From the NCBI RefSeq assembly GCF_027744825.2, contig NC_071334.1, positions 37,975,937 to 38,039,936 on the forward strand: DNA of 64,000 nucleotides, written 5' to 3'. The stretch comes from Synchiropus splendidus (taxonomy: Eukaryota; Chordata; Actinopteri; Syngnathiformes; Callionymidae). Every line of letters begins with the position of its first letter. Within the stretch, counting starts at the first letter, position 1. This document shows positions 12,501 through 27,400 of this stretch, piece after piece. Under the pieces are notes generated by a model. The model worked only from the letters and a program-made list of their open reading frames with translations, was not told the DNA's origin and did not search any database. A program made the position numbers and the translations under genes.

Positions 12501-14625
12501 ATTTGATGTGCAACTACTAGAAAGACCCTTTCTGCTATAGTGGGAGGATAAAATTTCATGTTCTGAAGCTTCCCTGAAAAGTTATGGCACAATGCACAAA
12601 AGCGCTTTTCAGCCTGAGATAAGGTGGGTTTCGGAACGCCAAACATAAAAGTGTTGATAACTTTCGAAAAACACTTCAGACAGCTTAGATTTGATGTGCA
12701 ACTACTAGAAAGACCCTTTCTGCTATAGTGGGAGGTTAAAATTTCATGTTCTGAAGCTTCCCTGAAAAGTTATGGCACAATGCACAAAAACGCTTTTCAG
12801 CCTGAGATAAGGTGGGTTTCGGAACGCCAAACATAAAAGCGTTGATAACTTTCGAAAAACACTTCAGACAGCTTAGATTTGATGTGCAACTACTAGAAAG
12901 ACCCTTTCTGCTATAGTGGGAGGTTAAAATTTCATGTTCTGAAGCTTCCCTGAAAAGTTATGGCACAATGCACAAAAACGCTTTTCAGCCTCAGATAAGG
13001 TGGGTTTCGGAACGCCAAACATAAAGTGTTGATAACTGTCAAAAAACACTTCAGACAGCTTAGATTTGATGTGCAACTACTAGAAAGACCCTTTCTGCTA
13101 TTTTGGGAGGTTAAAATTTCATGTTCTGAAGCTTCCCTGAAAAGTTATGGCACAATGCACAAAAACGCGTTTCAGCCTGAGATAAGGTGGGTTTTCGGAA
13201 CGCCAAACATAAAAGTGTTGATAACTTTCGAATAACACTTCAGACAGCTTAGATTTGATGTGCAACTACTAGAAAGACCCTTTCTGCTATAGTGGGAGGT
13301 TAAAATTTCATGTTCTGAAGCTTCCCTGAAAAGTTTTGGCACAATGCACAAAAATGCTTCTCAGCCTGAGATTAGGTGGGTTTCGGAACGCCAAACATAA
13401 AAGTGTTGAAAACTTTCGAAAAACACTTCAGACAGCTTACATTTGATGTGCAACTACTAGAAAGACCCTTTCTGCTATAGTGGGAGGATAAAATTTCATG
13501 TTCTGAAGCTTCCCTGAAAAGTTATGGCACAATGCACAAAAGCGCTTTTCAGCCTGAGATAAGGTGGGTTTCGGAACGCCAAACATAAAAGTGTTGATAA
13601 CTTTCGAAAAACACTTCAGACAGCTTAGATTTGATGTGCAACTACTAGAAAGACCCTTTCTGCTATAGTGGGAGGTTAAAATTTCATGTTCTGAAGCTTC
13701 CCTGAAAAGTTATGGCACAATGCACAAAAACGCTTTTCAGCCTGAGATAAGGTGGGTTTCGGAACGCCAAACATAAAAGCGTTGATAATTTTCGAAAAAC
13801 ACTTCAGACAGCTTAGATTTGATGTGCAACTACTAGAAAGACCCTTTCTGCTATTTTGGGAGGTTAAAATTTCATGTTCTGAAGCTTCCCTGAAAAGTTA
13901 TGGCACAATGCACAAAAACGCGTTTCAGCCTGAGATAAGGTGGGTTTCGGAACGCCAAACATAAAAGCGTTGATAATTTTCGAAAAACACTTCAGACAGC
14001 TTAGATTTGATGTGCAACTACTAGAAAGACCCTTTCTGCTATTTTGGGAGGTTAAAATTTCATGTTCTGAAGCTTCCCTGAAATGTTATGGCACTATGCA
14101 CAAAAACGCTTTTCAGCCTGAGATAAGGTGGGTTTCGGAATGCCAAACATAAAAGTGTTGATAGCTTCCGAAAAACACTTCAGACAGCTTAGATTTGATG
14201 TACAACTACTAGAAAGACCCTTTCTGCTATAGTGGGAGGTTAAAATTTCATGTTCTGAAGCTTCCCTGAAAAGTTATGGCACAATGCACAAAAACGCTTT
14301 TCAGCCTCAGATAAGGTGGGTTTCGGAACGCCAAACATAAAGTGTTGATAACTGTCAAAAAACACTTCAGACAGCTTAGATTTGATGTGCAACTACTAGA
14401 AAGACCCTTTCTGCTATTTTGGGAGGTTAAAATTTCATGTTCTGAAGCTTCCCTGAAAAGTTATGGCACAATGCACAAAAACGCTTTTCAGCCTGAGATA
14501 AGGTGGGTTTCGGAACGCCAAACATAAAAGTGTTGATAACTTTCGAAAAACACTTCAGACAGCTTAGATTTGATGTGCAACTACTAGAAAGACCCTTTCT
14601 GCTATAGTGGGAGGTTAAAATTTCA
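9580..14625 (+). repeat. Mosaic satellite segment of reused monomer blocks
   Basis: This stretch is entirely 188-bp monomers. It is assembled from short runs found elsewhere in the array. The CAGTCTGAG/GGCATC monomer is at 9,792 and 12,234 (2,442 bp apart, about 13 monomers). The linked-variant monomer is at 11,148, 11,523, 13,026 and 14,342. A GGATAAAATTTC monomer followed by AAAAGCGCTTTT occurs near 10.5, 12.6 and 13.5 kb. Spacings change along the segment, so no single higher-order period describes it. Two nearly identical monomers lie back to back at about 13.75-14.13 kb. Confidence 0.7.
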
Positions 14626-17600
14626 TGTTCTGAAGCTTCCCTGAAAAGTTATGGCACAATGCACAAAAACGTTTTTCAGCCTGAGATAATGTGGGTTTCG
14701 GAACGCCAAACATAAAAGTGTTGATAACTTTCGAAAAACACTTCAGACAGCTTAGATTTGATGTGCAACTACTAGAAAGACCCTTTCTGCTATAGTGGGA
14801 TGTTAAAATTTCATGTTCTGAAGCTTCCCTGAAAAGTTATGGCACAATGCACAAAAACGCTTTTCAGCCTGAGAGAAGGTGGGTTTCGGAACGCCAAACA
14901 TAAAAGTGTTGATAACTTTCGAAAAACACTTCAGACAGCTTAGATTTGATGTGCAACTACTAGAAAGACCCTTTCTGCTATTTTGGGAGGTCAAAATTTC
15001 ATGTTCTGAAGCTTCCCTGAAAAGTTATGGCACAATGCACAAAATCGCGTTTCAGCCTGAGATAAGGTGGGTTTCGGAACGCCCAACATAAAAGTGTTGA
15101 TAACTTTCGAAAAACACTTCAGACAGCTTAGATTTGATGTACAACTACTAGAAAGACCCTTTCTGCTATAGTGGGAGGTTAAAATTTCATGTTCTGAAGC
15201 TTCCCTGAAAAGTTATGGCACAATGCACAAAAACGCTTTTCAGCCTCAGATAAGGTGGGTTTCGGAACGCCAAACATAAAGTGTTGATAACTGTCAAAAA
15301 ACACTTCAGACAGCTTAGATTTGATGTGCAACTACTAGAAAGACCCTTTCTGCTATTTTGGGAGGTTAAAATTTCATGTTCTGAAGCTTCCCTGAAAAGT
15401 TATGGCACAATGCACAAAAACGCGTTTCAGCCTGAGATAAGGTGGGTTTCGGAACGCCCAACATAAAAGTGTTGATAACTTTCGAAAAACACTTCAGACA
15501 GCTTAGATTTGATGTACCACTACTAGAAAGACCCTTTCTGCTATAGTGGGAGGTTAAAATTTCGTGTTCTGAAGGTTCCCTGAAAAGTTATGGCACAATG
15601 CGTAAAAAAGCTTTTCAGCCTGAGAGAAGGTGGGTTTCGGAACGCCAAACATAAAATTGTTAATAACTTTCGAAAAACACTTCAGACAGCTTAGATTTGA
15701 TGTGCAACTACTAGAAAGACCCTTTCTGCTATAGTGGGAGGTTTAAATTTCATGTTCTGAAGCTTCCCTGAAAAGTTATGGCACAAAGCGTAAAAACGCT
15801 TTTCAGCCTGAGATAAGGTGGGTTTCGGAACGCCAAACATAAAAGTGTTAATAACTTTCGAAAAACACTTCAGACAGCTTTGATTTGATGTGCAACTACT
15901 AGAAAGACCCTTTCTGCTATAGTGCGAGGTTAAAATTTCATGTTCTGAAGCTTCCCTGAAATGTTATGGCACTATGCACAAAAACGCTTTTCAGCCTGAG
16001 ATAAGGTGGGTTTCGGAATGCCAAACATAAAAGTGTTGATAGCTTCCGAAAAACACTTCAGACAGCTTAGAATTTATGTGCAACTACAAGAAAGACCCTT
16101 TCTGCTATAGTGGGAGGTTAAAATTTCATGTTCTGAAGCTTCTGAGAAAAGTTATGGCACAATGCACAAAAACGCTTTTCAGCCTGAGATATCGTGGGTT
16201 TCGGAACGCCAAACATAAAAGTGTTGATAACTTTCGAAAAACACTTCAGACAGCTCAGATTTGATGTGCAACTACTAGAAAGACCCTTTCTGCTATAGTG
16301 GGAGGTTAAAATTTCATGTTCTGAAGCTTCCCTGAAAAGTTATGGCACAATGCACAAAAACGTTTTTCAGCCTGAGATAATGTGGGTTTCGGAACGCCAA
16401 ACATAAAAGTGTTGATAACTTTCGAAAAACACTTCAGACAGCTTAGATTTGATGTGCAACTACTAGAAAGACCCTTTCTGCTATAGTGGGATGTTAAAAT
16501 TTCATGTTCTGAAGCTTCCCTGAAAAGTTATGACACAATGCACAAATACGCTTTTCAGCCTGAGAGAAGGTGGGTTTCGGAACGCCAAACATAAAAGTGT
16601 TGATAACTTTCGAAAAACACTTCAGACAGCTTAGATTTGATGTGCAACTACTAGAAAGACCCTTTCTGCTATAGTGGGAGGTTAAAATTTCATGTTCTGA
16701 AGCTTCCCTGAAAAGTTATGGCACAATGCACAAAAACGCTTTTCAGCCTGAGATAAGGTGGGTTTCGGAACGCCAAACAAAAAAGTGTTGATAACTTTCG
16801 AAAAACACTTCAGACAGCTTAGATTTGATGTGCAACTACTAGAAAGACCCTTTCTGCTATAGTGGGAGGTTAAAATTTCATGTTCTGAAGGTTCCCTGAG
16901 AAGTTATGGCACAATGCACAAAAACGCGTTTCAGCCTGAGATAAGGTGGATTTCGGAACGCCAAACATAAAAGTGTTGATTACTTTCGAAAAACACTTCA
17001 GACAGCTTAGATTTGATTTGCAACTACTAGAAAGACCCTTTCTGCAATAGTGGGAGGTTAAAATTTCATGTTCTGAAGCTTCCCTGAAAAGTTATGGCAC
17101 ACTGCACAAAAACGCTTTTCAGCCTGAGATAAGGTGGGTTTCGGAACGCCAAATATAAAAGTGTTGATAACTTTCGAAAAACACTTCAGACAGCTTAGAT
17201 TTGATGTGCAACTACTAGAAAAACCCTTTCTGCTATAGTGGGAGGTTAAAATTTCATGTTCTGAAGCTTCCCTGAAAAGTTATGGCACAATGCACAAAAA
17301 CCCTTTTCAGCCTGAGATAAGGTGGGTTTCGGAACGCCTAACATAAAAGTGTTGAAAACTTTCGAAAAACACTTCAGACAGCTTAGATTTGATGTGAAAC
17401 TACTAGAAAGACCCTTTCTGCAATAGTGGGAGGTTAAAATTTCATGTTCTGAAGCTTCCTTGAAAAGTTATGGCACAAAGCACAAAAATGCTTTTCAGCC
17501 TGAGATATGGTGGGTTTCGGAACACCAAACATAAAAGTGTTAATAACTGTCAAAAAACACTTCAGACAGCTTAGATATGATGTGCAACTACTAGAAAGAC

Positions 17601-20600
17601 CCTTTCTGCTATAGTGGGAGGTTAAAATTTCATGTTCTGAAGGTTCCCTGAAAAGTTATGGCACAATGCGTAAAAACGCTTTTCAGCCTGAGAGAAGGTG
17701 GGTTTCGGAAAGCCAAACATAAAAGTCTTAAAAACTTTCGAAAAACACTTCAGACAGCTTAGGTTTGATTTGCAACTACTAGAAAGACCCTTTCTGCTAT
17801 AGTGGGAGGTTAAAATTTCATGTTCTGAAGCGTCCCTGAAAAGTTATGGCACAATGCACAAAAACGCTTTTCAGGCTGAGAGAAGGTGGGTTTCGGAACG
17901 CCAAACATAAAAGTGTTGATAACTTTCGAAAAACACTTCAGACAGCTTAGATTTGATGTGCAACTACTAGAAAGACCCTTTCTGCTATAGTGGGAGATTA
18001 AAATTTCATGTTCTGAAGCTTCCCTGAAAAGTTATGGCACAATGCACAAAAACGTTTTTCAGCCTGAGATAATGTGGGTTTCGGAACGCCAAACATAAAA
18101 GTGTTGATAACTTTCGAAAAACACTTCAGACAGCTTAGATTTGATGTGCAACTACTAGAAAGACCCTTTCTGCTATAGTGGGATGTTAAAATTTCATGTT
18201 CTGAAGCTTCCCTGAAAAGTTATGGCACAATGCACAAAAACGCTTTTCAGCCTGAGAGAAGGTGGGTTTCGGAACGCCAAACATAAAAGTGTTGATAACT
18301 TTCGAAAAACACTTCAGACAGCTTAGATTTGATGTGCAACTACTAGAAAGACCCTTTCTGCTATTTTGGGAGGTCAAAATTTCATGTTCTGAAGCTTCCC
18401 TGAAAAGTTATGGCACAATGCACAAAATCGCGTTTCAGCCTGAGATAAGGTGGGTTTCGGAACGCCCAACATAAAAGTGTTGATAACTTTCGAAAAACAC
18501 TTCAGACAGCTTAGATTTGATGTACAACTACTAGAAAGACCCTTTCTGCTATAGTGGGAGGTTAAAATTTCATGTTCTGAAGCTTCCCTGAAAAGTTATG
18601 GCACAATGCACAAAAACGCTTTTCAGCCTCAGATAAGGTGGGTTTCGGAACGCCAAACATAAAGTGTTGATAACTGTCAAAAAACACTTCAGACAGCTTA
18701 GATTTGATGTGCAACTACTAGAAAGACCCTTTCTGCTATTTTGGGAGGTTAAAATTTCATGTTCTGAAGCTTCCCTGAAAAGTTATGGCACAATGCACAA
18801 AAACGCGTTTCAGCCTGAGATAAGGTGGGTTTCGGAACGCCCAACATAAAAGTGTTGATAACTTTCGAAAAACACTTCAGACAGCTTAGATTTGATGTAC
18901 CACTACTAGAAAGACCCTTTCTGCTATAGTGGGAGGTTAAAATTTCGTGTTCTGAAGGTTCCCTGAAAAGTTATGGCACAATGCGTAAAAAAGCTTTTCA
19001 GCCTGAGAGAAGGTGGGTTTCGGAACGCCAAACATAAAATTGTTAATAACTTTCGAAAAACACTTCAGACAGCTTAGATTTGATGTGCAACTACTAGAAA
19101 GACCCTTTCTGCTATAGTGGGAGGTTTAAATTTCATGTTCTGAAGCTTCCCTGAAAAGTTATGGCACAAAGCGTAAAAACGCTTTTCAGCCTGAGATAAG
19201 GTGGGTTTCGGAACGCCAAACATAAAAGTGTTAATAACTTTCGAAAAACACTTCAGACAGCTTTGATTTGATGTGCAACTACTAGAAAGACCCTTTCTGC
19301 TATAGTGGGAGGTTAAAATTTCATGTTCTGAAGCTTCCCTGAAATGTTATGGCACTATGCACAAAAACGCTTTTCAGCCTGAGATAAGGTGGGTTTCGGA
19401 ATGCCAAACATAAAAGTGTTGATAGCTTCCGAAAAACACTTCAGACAGCTTAGAATTTATGTGCAACTACAAGAAAGACCCTTTCTGCTATAGTGGGAGG
19501 TTAAAATTTCATGTTCTGAAGCTTCTGAGAAAAGTTATGGCACAATGCACAAAAACGCTTTTCAGCCTGAGATATCGTGGGTTTCGGAACGCCAAACATA
19601 AAAGTGTTGATAACTTTCGAAAAACACTTCAGACAGCTCAGATTTGATGTGCAACTACTAGAAAGACCCTTTCTGCTATAGTGGGAGGTTAAAATTTCAT
19701 GTTCTGAAGCTTCCCTGAAAAGTTATGGCACAATGCACAAAAACGTTTTTCAGCCTGAGATAATGTGGGTTTCGGAACGCCAAACATAAAAGTGTTGATA
19801 ACTTTCGAAAAACACTTCAGACAGCTTAGATTTGATGTGCAACTACTAGAAAGACCCTTTCTGCTATAGTGGGATGTTAAAATTTCATGTTCTGAAGCTT
19901 CCCTGAAAAGTTATGACACAATGCACAAATACGCTTTTCAGCCTGAGAGAAGGTGGGTTTCGGAACGCCAAACATAAAAGTGTTGATAACTTTCGAAAAA
20001 CACTTCAGACAGCTTAGATTTGATGTGCAACTACTAGAAAGACCCTTTCTGCTATAGTGGGAGGTTAAAATTTCATGTTCTGAAGCTTCCCTGAAAAGTT
20101 ATGGCACAATGCACAAAAACGCTTTTCAGCCTGAGATAAGGTGGGTTTCGGAACGCCAAACAAAAAAGTGTTGATAACTTTCGAAAAACACTTCAGACAG
20201 CTTAGATTTGATGTGCAACTACTAGAAAGACCCTTTCTGCTATAGTGGGAGGTTAAAATTTCATGTTCTGAAGGTTCCCTGAGAAGTTATGGCACAATGC
20301 ACAAAAACGCGTTTCAGCCTGAGATAAGGTGGATTTCGGAACGCCAAACATAAAAGTGTTGATTACTTTCGAAAAACACTTCAGACAGCTTAGATTTGAT
20401 TTGCAACTACTAGAAAGACCCTTTCTGCAATAGTGGGAGGTTAAAATTTCATGTTCTGAAGCTTCCCTGAAAAGTTATGGCACACTGCACAAAAACGCTT
20501 TTCAGCCTGAGATAAGGTGGGTTTCGGAACGCCAAATATAAAAGTGTTGATAACTTTCGAAAAACACTTCAGACAGCTTAGATTTGATGTGCAACTACTA

Positions 20601-21425
20601 GAAAAACCCTTTCTGCTATAGTGGGAGGTTAAAATTTCATGTTCTGAAGCTTCCCTGAAAAGTTATGGCACAATGCACAAAAACCCTTTTCAGCCTGAGA
20701 TAAGGTGGGTTTCGGAACGCCTAACATAAAAGTGTTGAAAACTTTCGAAAAACACTTCAGACAGCTTAGATTTGATGTGAAACTACTAGAAAGACCCTTT
20801 CTGCAATAGTGGGAGGTTAAAATTTCATGTTCTGAAGCTTCCTTGAAAAGTTATGGCACAAAGCACAAAAATGCTTTTCAGCCTGAGATATGGTGGGTTT
20901 CGGAACACCAAACATAAAAGTGTTAATAACTGTCAAAAAACACTTCAGACAGCTTAGATATGATGTGCAACTACTAGAAAGACCCTTTCTGCTATAGTGG
21001 GAGGTTAAAATTTCATGTTCTGAAGGTTCCCTGAAAAGTTATGGCACAATGCGTAAAAACGCTTTTCAGCCTGAGAGAAGGTGGGTTTCGGAAAGCCAAA
21101 CATAAAAGTCTTAAAAACTTTCGAAAAACACTTCAGACAGCTTAGGTTTGATTTGCAACTACTAGAAAGACCCTTTCTGCTATAGTGGGAGGTTAAAATT
21201 TCATGTTCTGAAGCGTCCCTGAAAAGTTATGGCACAATGCACAAAAACGCTTTTCAGGCTGAGAGAAGGTGGGTTTCGGAACGCCAAACATAAAAGTGTT
21301 GATAACTTTCGAAAAACACTTCAGACAGCTTAGATTTGATGTGCAACTACTAGAAAGACCCTTTCTGCTATAGTGGGAGATTAAAATTTCATGTTCTGAA
21401 GCTTCCCTGAAAAGTTATGGCACAA
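14625..21425 (+). repeat. 3,383-bp higher-order repeat, two tandem copies (18-mer)
   Basis: Roughly 14.63-18.02 kb is repeated directly as roughly 18.02-21.42 kb. The offset is 3,383 bp (18 monomers minus one base) at every marker checked: ACGTTTTTCAG with GATAATG near 14,670 and 18,053, the linked-variant monomer at 15,281 and 18,664, the TTTATGTGCAACTACAAG monomer at 16,076 and 19,459, and GATATGG at 17,504 and 20,887. Even rare private changes are shared, such as GTACCACTAC, AAAAAAGC and TATGACACAATG. One clear mismatch noticed while scanning is GTGCGAGG near 15,924 against GTGGGAGG near 19,307. The near-identity implies a recent duplication, or an assembly duplication. Confidence 0.88.
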
Positions 21426-24400
21426 TGCACAAAAACGCATTTCAGCCTGAGATAAGGTGGGTTTCGGAACGCCAAACATAAAAGTGTTGATAACTTTCGA
21501 AAAACACTTCAGACAGCTTAGATTTGATGTGCAACTACTAGAAAGACCCTTTCTGCTATAGTGGGAGGTTAAAATTTCATGTTCTGAAGCTTCCCTGAAA
21601 AGTTATGGCACAATGCACAAAAACGTTTTTCAGCCTGAGATAAGGTGGGTTTCTGAACGCCAAACATAAAAGTGTTGATAACTTTCGAAAAACACTTCAG
21701 ACAGCTTAGATTTGATGTGCAACTACTAGAAAGACCCTTTCTGCTATAGTGGGATGTTAAAATTTCATGTTCTGAAACTTCCCTGAAAAGTTATGGCACA
21801 ATGCACAAAAACGCTTTTCAGCCTGAGAGAAGGTGGGTTTCGTAACGCCAAACATAAAAGTGTTGATAACTTTCGAAAAACACTTCAGAAAGCTTAGATT
21901 TGATGTGCAACTACTAGAAAGACCCATTCTGCTATAGTGGGAGGTTAAAATTTCATGTTCTGAAGCTTCCCTGAAAAGTTATGGCGCAATGCACAAAAAC
22001 GTTTTTCAGCCTGAGATAAGGTGGGTTTCGGAACGCCAAACATAAAAGTGTTGATAACTTTCGAAAAACACTTCAGACAGCTTAGATTTGATGTGCAACT
22101 ACTAGAAAGACCCTTTCTGCTATAGTGGGAGGTTAAAATTTCATGTTCTGAAGCTTCCCTGAAAAGTTATGGCACAATGCACACAAACGCTTTTCAGCCT
22201 GAGATAAGGTGGGTTTCGGAACGCCAAACATAAAAGTGTTGATAACGTTCGAAAAACACTTCAGACAGCTTAGATTTGATGTGCAACTACTAGAAAGACC
22301 CTTTCTGCTATAGTGGGAGGTTAAAATTTCATGTTCTGAAGCTTCCCTGAAAAGTTATGGCACAATGCACAAAAACGCTTTTCAGCCTGAGATAAAGTGG
22401 GTTTCGGAACGCCAAACATAAAAGTGTTGATAACTTTCGAAAAACACTTCAGACGGCTTAGATTTGATGTGCAACTACTAGAAAGACCCTTTCTGCTATA
22501 GTGGGAGGTTAAAATTTCATGTTCTGAAGCATCCCTGAAATGTTAAGGCGCAATGCGTAAAAATGCTTTTCAGCCTGAGATAAGGTGGGTTTCGGAACGC
22601 CAAACATAGAAGTGTTAATAACTTTCGAAAAACACTTCAGACAGATTAGATTTGATGTGCAACTAAACGAAAGACCCTTTCTGCTATAGTGGGAGGTTAA
22701 AATGTCATGTTCTGAAGCTTCCCTGAAAAGTTATGGCAGAATGCACAAAAACGCTTTTCAGTCTGAGATAAGGTGGGCATCGGAACGCCAAACATAAAAG
22801 TGTTGATAACTTTCGAAAAACACTTCAGACAGCTTAGATTTGATGTGCAACTACTAGAAAGACCCTTTCTGCTATAGTGGGAGGTTAAAATTTCATGTTC
22901 TGAAGCTTCCCTGAAAAGTTATGGCACAATGCACAAAAACGCTTTTCAGCCTGAGATAAGGTAGGTTTCGGAACGCCAAACATAAAAGTGGTGATAACTT
23001 TCGAAAAACACTTTAGACAGCTTAGATTTGATGTGCAACTACTAGAAAGACCCTTTCTGCTATAGTGGGAGGTTAAAATTTCATGTTCTGAAGCTTCCCT
23101 GAAAAGTTATGGCACAATGCACAAAAACGCTTTTCAGCCTGAGATAAGGTGGGTTTCGGAACGCCAAACATAAAAGTGTTGATAACTTTCGAAAAACACT
23201 TCAGACAGCTTATATTTTAATGTGCAACTACTAGAAAGACCCTTTCTGCTATAGTGGGAGGTTAAAATTTCATGTTCTGAAGCTTCCCTGAAAAGTTATG
23301 GCGCAATGCTCAAAAACGCTTTTCAGCCTGAGATAAGGTGGGTTTTCGGAACGCCAAACATAAAAGGGTTGATAACTTTCGAATAACACTTCAGACAGCT
23401 TAGATTTGATGTGCAACTACTAGAAAGACCCTTTCTGCTATAGTGGGAGGTTAAAATTTCATGTTCTGAAGCTTCCCTGAAAAGTTATGGCACAATGCAC
23501 AAAAATGCTTCTCAGCCTGAGATTAGGTGGGTTTCGGAACGCCAAACATAAAAGTGTTGAAAACTTTCGAAAAACACTTCAGACAGCTTAGATTTGATGT
23601 GCAACTACTAGAAAGACCCTTTCTGCTATAGTGGGAGGATAAAATTTCATGTTCTGAAGCTTCCCTGAAAAGTTATGGCACAATGCACAAAAGCGCTTTT
23701 CAGCCTGAGATAAGGTGGGTTTCGGAACGCCAAACATAAAAGTGTTGATAACTTTCGAAAAACACTTCAGACAGCTTAGATTTGATGTGCAACTACTAGA
23801 AAGACCCTTTCTGCTATAGTGGGAGGTTAAAATTCCATGTTCTGAAGCTTCCCTGAAAAGTTATGGCACAATGCACAAAAACGCTTTTCAGCCTGAGATA
23901 AGGTGGGTTTCGGAACGCCAAACATAAAAGCGTTGATAACTTTCAAAAAACACTTCAGACAGCTTAGATTTGATGTGCAACTACTAGAAAGACCCTTTCT
24001 GATATAGTGGGAGGATAAAATTTCATGTTCTGAAGCTTCCCTGAAAAGTTATGGCACAATGCACAAAAGCGCTTTTCAGCCTGAGATAAGGTGGGTTTCG
24101 GAACGCCAAACATAAAAGTGTTGATAACTTTCGAAAAACACTTCAGACAGCTTAGATTTGATGTGCAACTACTAGAAAGACCCTTTCTGCTATAGTGGGA
24201 GGTTAAAATTTCATGTTCTGAAGCTTCCCTGAAAAGTTATGGCACAATGCACAAAAACGCTTTTTAGCCTGAGATAAGGTGGGTTTCGGAACGCCAAACA
24301 TAAAAGCGTTGATAACTTTCGAAAAACACTTCAGACAGCTTAGATTTGATGTGCAACTACTAGAAAGACCCTTTCTGCTATAGTGGGAGGTTAAAATTTC

Positions 24401-27400
24401 ATGTTCTGAAGCTTCCCTGAAAAGTTATGGCACAATGCACAAAAACGCTTTTCAGCCTCAGATAAGGTGGGTTTCGGAACGCCAAACATAAAGTGTTGAT
24501 AACTGTCAAAAAACACTTCAGACAGCTTAGATTTGATGTGCAACTACTAGAAAGACCCTTTCTGCTATTTTGGGAGGTTAAAATTTCATGTTCTGAAGCT
24601 TCCCTGAAAAGTTATGGCACAATGCACAAAAACGCGTTTCAGCCTGAGATAAGGTGGGTTTCGGAACGCCCAACATAAAAGTGTTGATAACTTTCGAAAA
24701 ACACTTCAGACAGCTTAGATTTGATGTACAACTACTAGAAAGACCCTTTCTGCTTAAGTGGGAGGTTAAAATTTCATGTTCTGAAGCTTCCCTGAAAAGT
24801 TATGGCACAATGCACAAAAACGCTTTTCAGCCTCAGATAAGGTGGGTTTCGGAACGCCAAACATAAAGTGTTGATAACTGTCAAAAAACACTTCAGACAG
24901 CTTAGATTTGATGTGCAACTACTAGAAAGACCCTTTCTGCTATTTTGGGAGGTTAAAATTTCATGTTCTGAAGCTTCCCTGAAAAGTTATGGCACAATGC
25001 ACAAAAACGCGTTTCAGCCTGAGATAAGGTGGGTTTCGGAACGCCAAACATAAAAGTGTTGATAACTTTCGAAAAACACTTCAGACAGCTTAGATTTGAT
25101 GTACAACTACTAGAAAGACCCTTTCTGCTATAGTGGGAGGTTATAATTTCGTGTTCTGAAGGTTCCCTGAAAAGTTATGGCACAAAGCGTAAAAACGCTT
25201 TTCAGCCTGATATAAGGTGGGTTTCGGAACGCCAAACATAAAAGTGTTAATAACTTTCGAAAAACACTTCAGACAGCTTAGATTTGATGTGCAACTACTA
25301 GAAAGACCCTTTCTGCTATAGTGGGAGGTTAAAATTTCATGTTCTGAAGCTTCCCTGAAAAGTTATGGCACAAAGCGTAAAAACGCTTTTCAGCCTGAGA
25401 TAAGGTGGGTTTCGGAACGCCAAACATAAAAGTGTTAATAACTTTCGAAAACCACTCCAGACAGCTTAGATTTGATGTGCAACTACTAGAAAGACCCTTT
25501 CTGCAATAGTGGGAGGTTAAAATTTCATGTTCTGAAGCTTCCCTGAAATGTTATGGCACTATGCACAAAAACGCTTTTCAGCCTGAGATAAGGTGGGTTT
25601 CGGAATGCCAAACATAAAAGTGTTGATAGCTTCCGAAAAAAACTTCAGACAGCTTAGAATTTATGTGCAACTACAAGAAAGACCCTTTCTGCTATAGTGG
25701 GAGGTTAAAATTTCATGTTCTGAAGCTTCCGAGAAAAGTTATGGCACAATGCACAAAAACGCTTTTCAGCCTGAGATATCGTGGGTTTCGGAACACCAAA
25801 CATAAAAGTGTTGATAACTTTCTAAAAACACTTCAGACAGCTTAGATTTGATGTGCAACTACTAGAAAGACCCTTTCTGCTATAGTGGGAGGTTAAAATT
25901 TCATGTTCTGAAGCTTCCCTGAAAAGTTATGGCACAATGCACAAAAACGTTTTTCAGCCTGAGATAATGTGGGTTTCGGAACGCCAAACATAAAAGTGTT
26001 GATAACTTTCGAAAAACACTTCAGACAGCTTAGATTTGATGTGCAAGTACTAGAAAGACCCTTTCTGCTATAGTGGGATGTTAAAATTCCATGTTCTGAA
26101 GCTTCCCTGAAAAGTTATGGCACAATGCACAAAAACGCTTTTCAGCCTGAGAGTAGGTGGGTTTCGGAACGCCAAACATAAAAGTGTTGATAACTTTCGA
26201 AAAACACTTCAGACAGCTTAGATTTGATGTGCAACTACTAGAAAGACCCTTTCTGCTATAGTGGGAGGTTAAAATTTCATGTTCTGAAGCTTCCCTGAAA
26301 AGTTATGGCACAATGCACAAAAACGCTTTTCAGCCTGAGATAAGGTGGGTTTCGGAACGCCAAACATAAAAGTGTTGATAACTTTCGAAAAACACTTCAG
26401 ACAGCTTAGATTTGATTTGCAACTACTAGAAAGACCCTTTCTGCTATAGTGGGAGGTTAAAATTTCATGTTCTGAAGCTTCCCTGAAAAGTTATGGCACA
26501 ATGCACAAAAACGTATTTCAGCCTGAGATAAGGTGGGTTTCGGAACGCCAAACATAAAAGTGTTGATAACTTTCGAAAAACACTTCAGACAGCTTAGATT
26601 TGATGTGCAACTACTAGAAAGACCCTTTCTGCTATAGTGGGAGGTTAAAATTTCATGTTCTGAAGCTTCCCTGAAAAGTTATGGCACAATGCACAAAAAC
26701 GTTTTTCAGCCTGAGATAAGGTGGGTTTCGGAACGCCAAACATAAAAGTGTTGATAACTTTCGAAAAACACTTCAGACAGCTTAGATTTGATGTGCAACT
26801 ACTAGAAAGACCCTTTCTGCTATAGTGGGATGTTAAAATTTCATGTTCTGAAGCTTCCCTGAAAAGTTATGGCACAATGCACAAAAACGCTTTTCAGCCT
26901 GAGATAAGGTGGGTTTCGGAACGCCAAACATAAAAGTGTTGATAACTTTCGAAAAACACTTCAGACAGCTTAGATTTGATGTGCAACTACTAGAAAGACC
27001 CTTTCTGCTATAGTGGGAGGTTAAAATTTCATGTTCTGAAGCTTCCCTGAAAAGTTATGGCACAATGCACACAAACGCTTTTCAGCCTGAGATAAGGTGG
27101 GTTTCGGAACGCCAAACATAAAAGTGTTGATAACGTTCGAACAACACTTCAGACAGCTTAGATTTGATGTGCAACTACTAGAAAGACCCTTTCTGCTATA
27201 GTGGGAGGTTAAAATTTCATGTTCTGAAGCTTCCCTGAAAAGTTATGGCACAATGCACAAAAACGCTTTTCAGCCTGAGATAAAGTGGGTTTCGGAACGC
27301 CAAACATAAAAGTGTTGATAACTTTCGAAAAACACTTCAGACGGCTTAGATTTGATGTGCAACTACTAGAAAGACCCTTTCTGCTATAGTGGGAGGTTAA

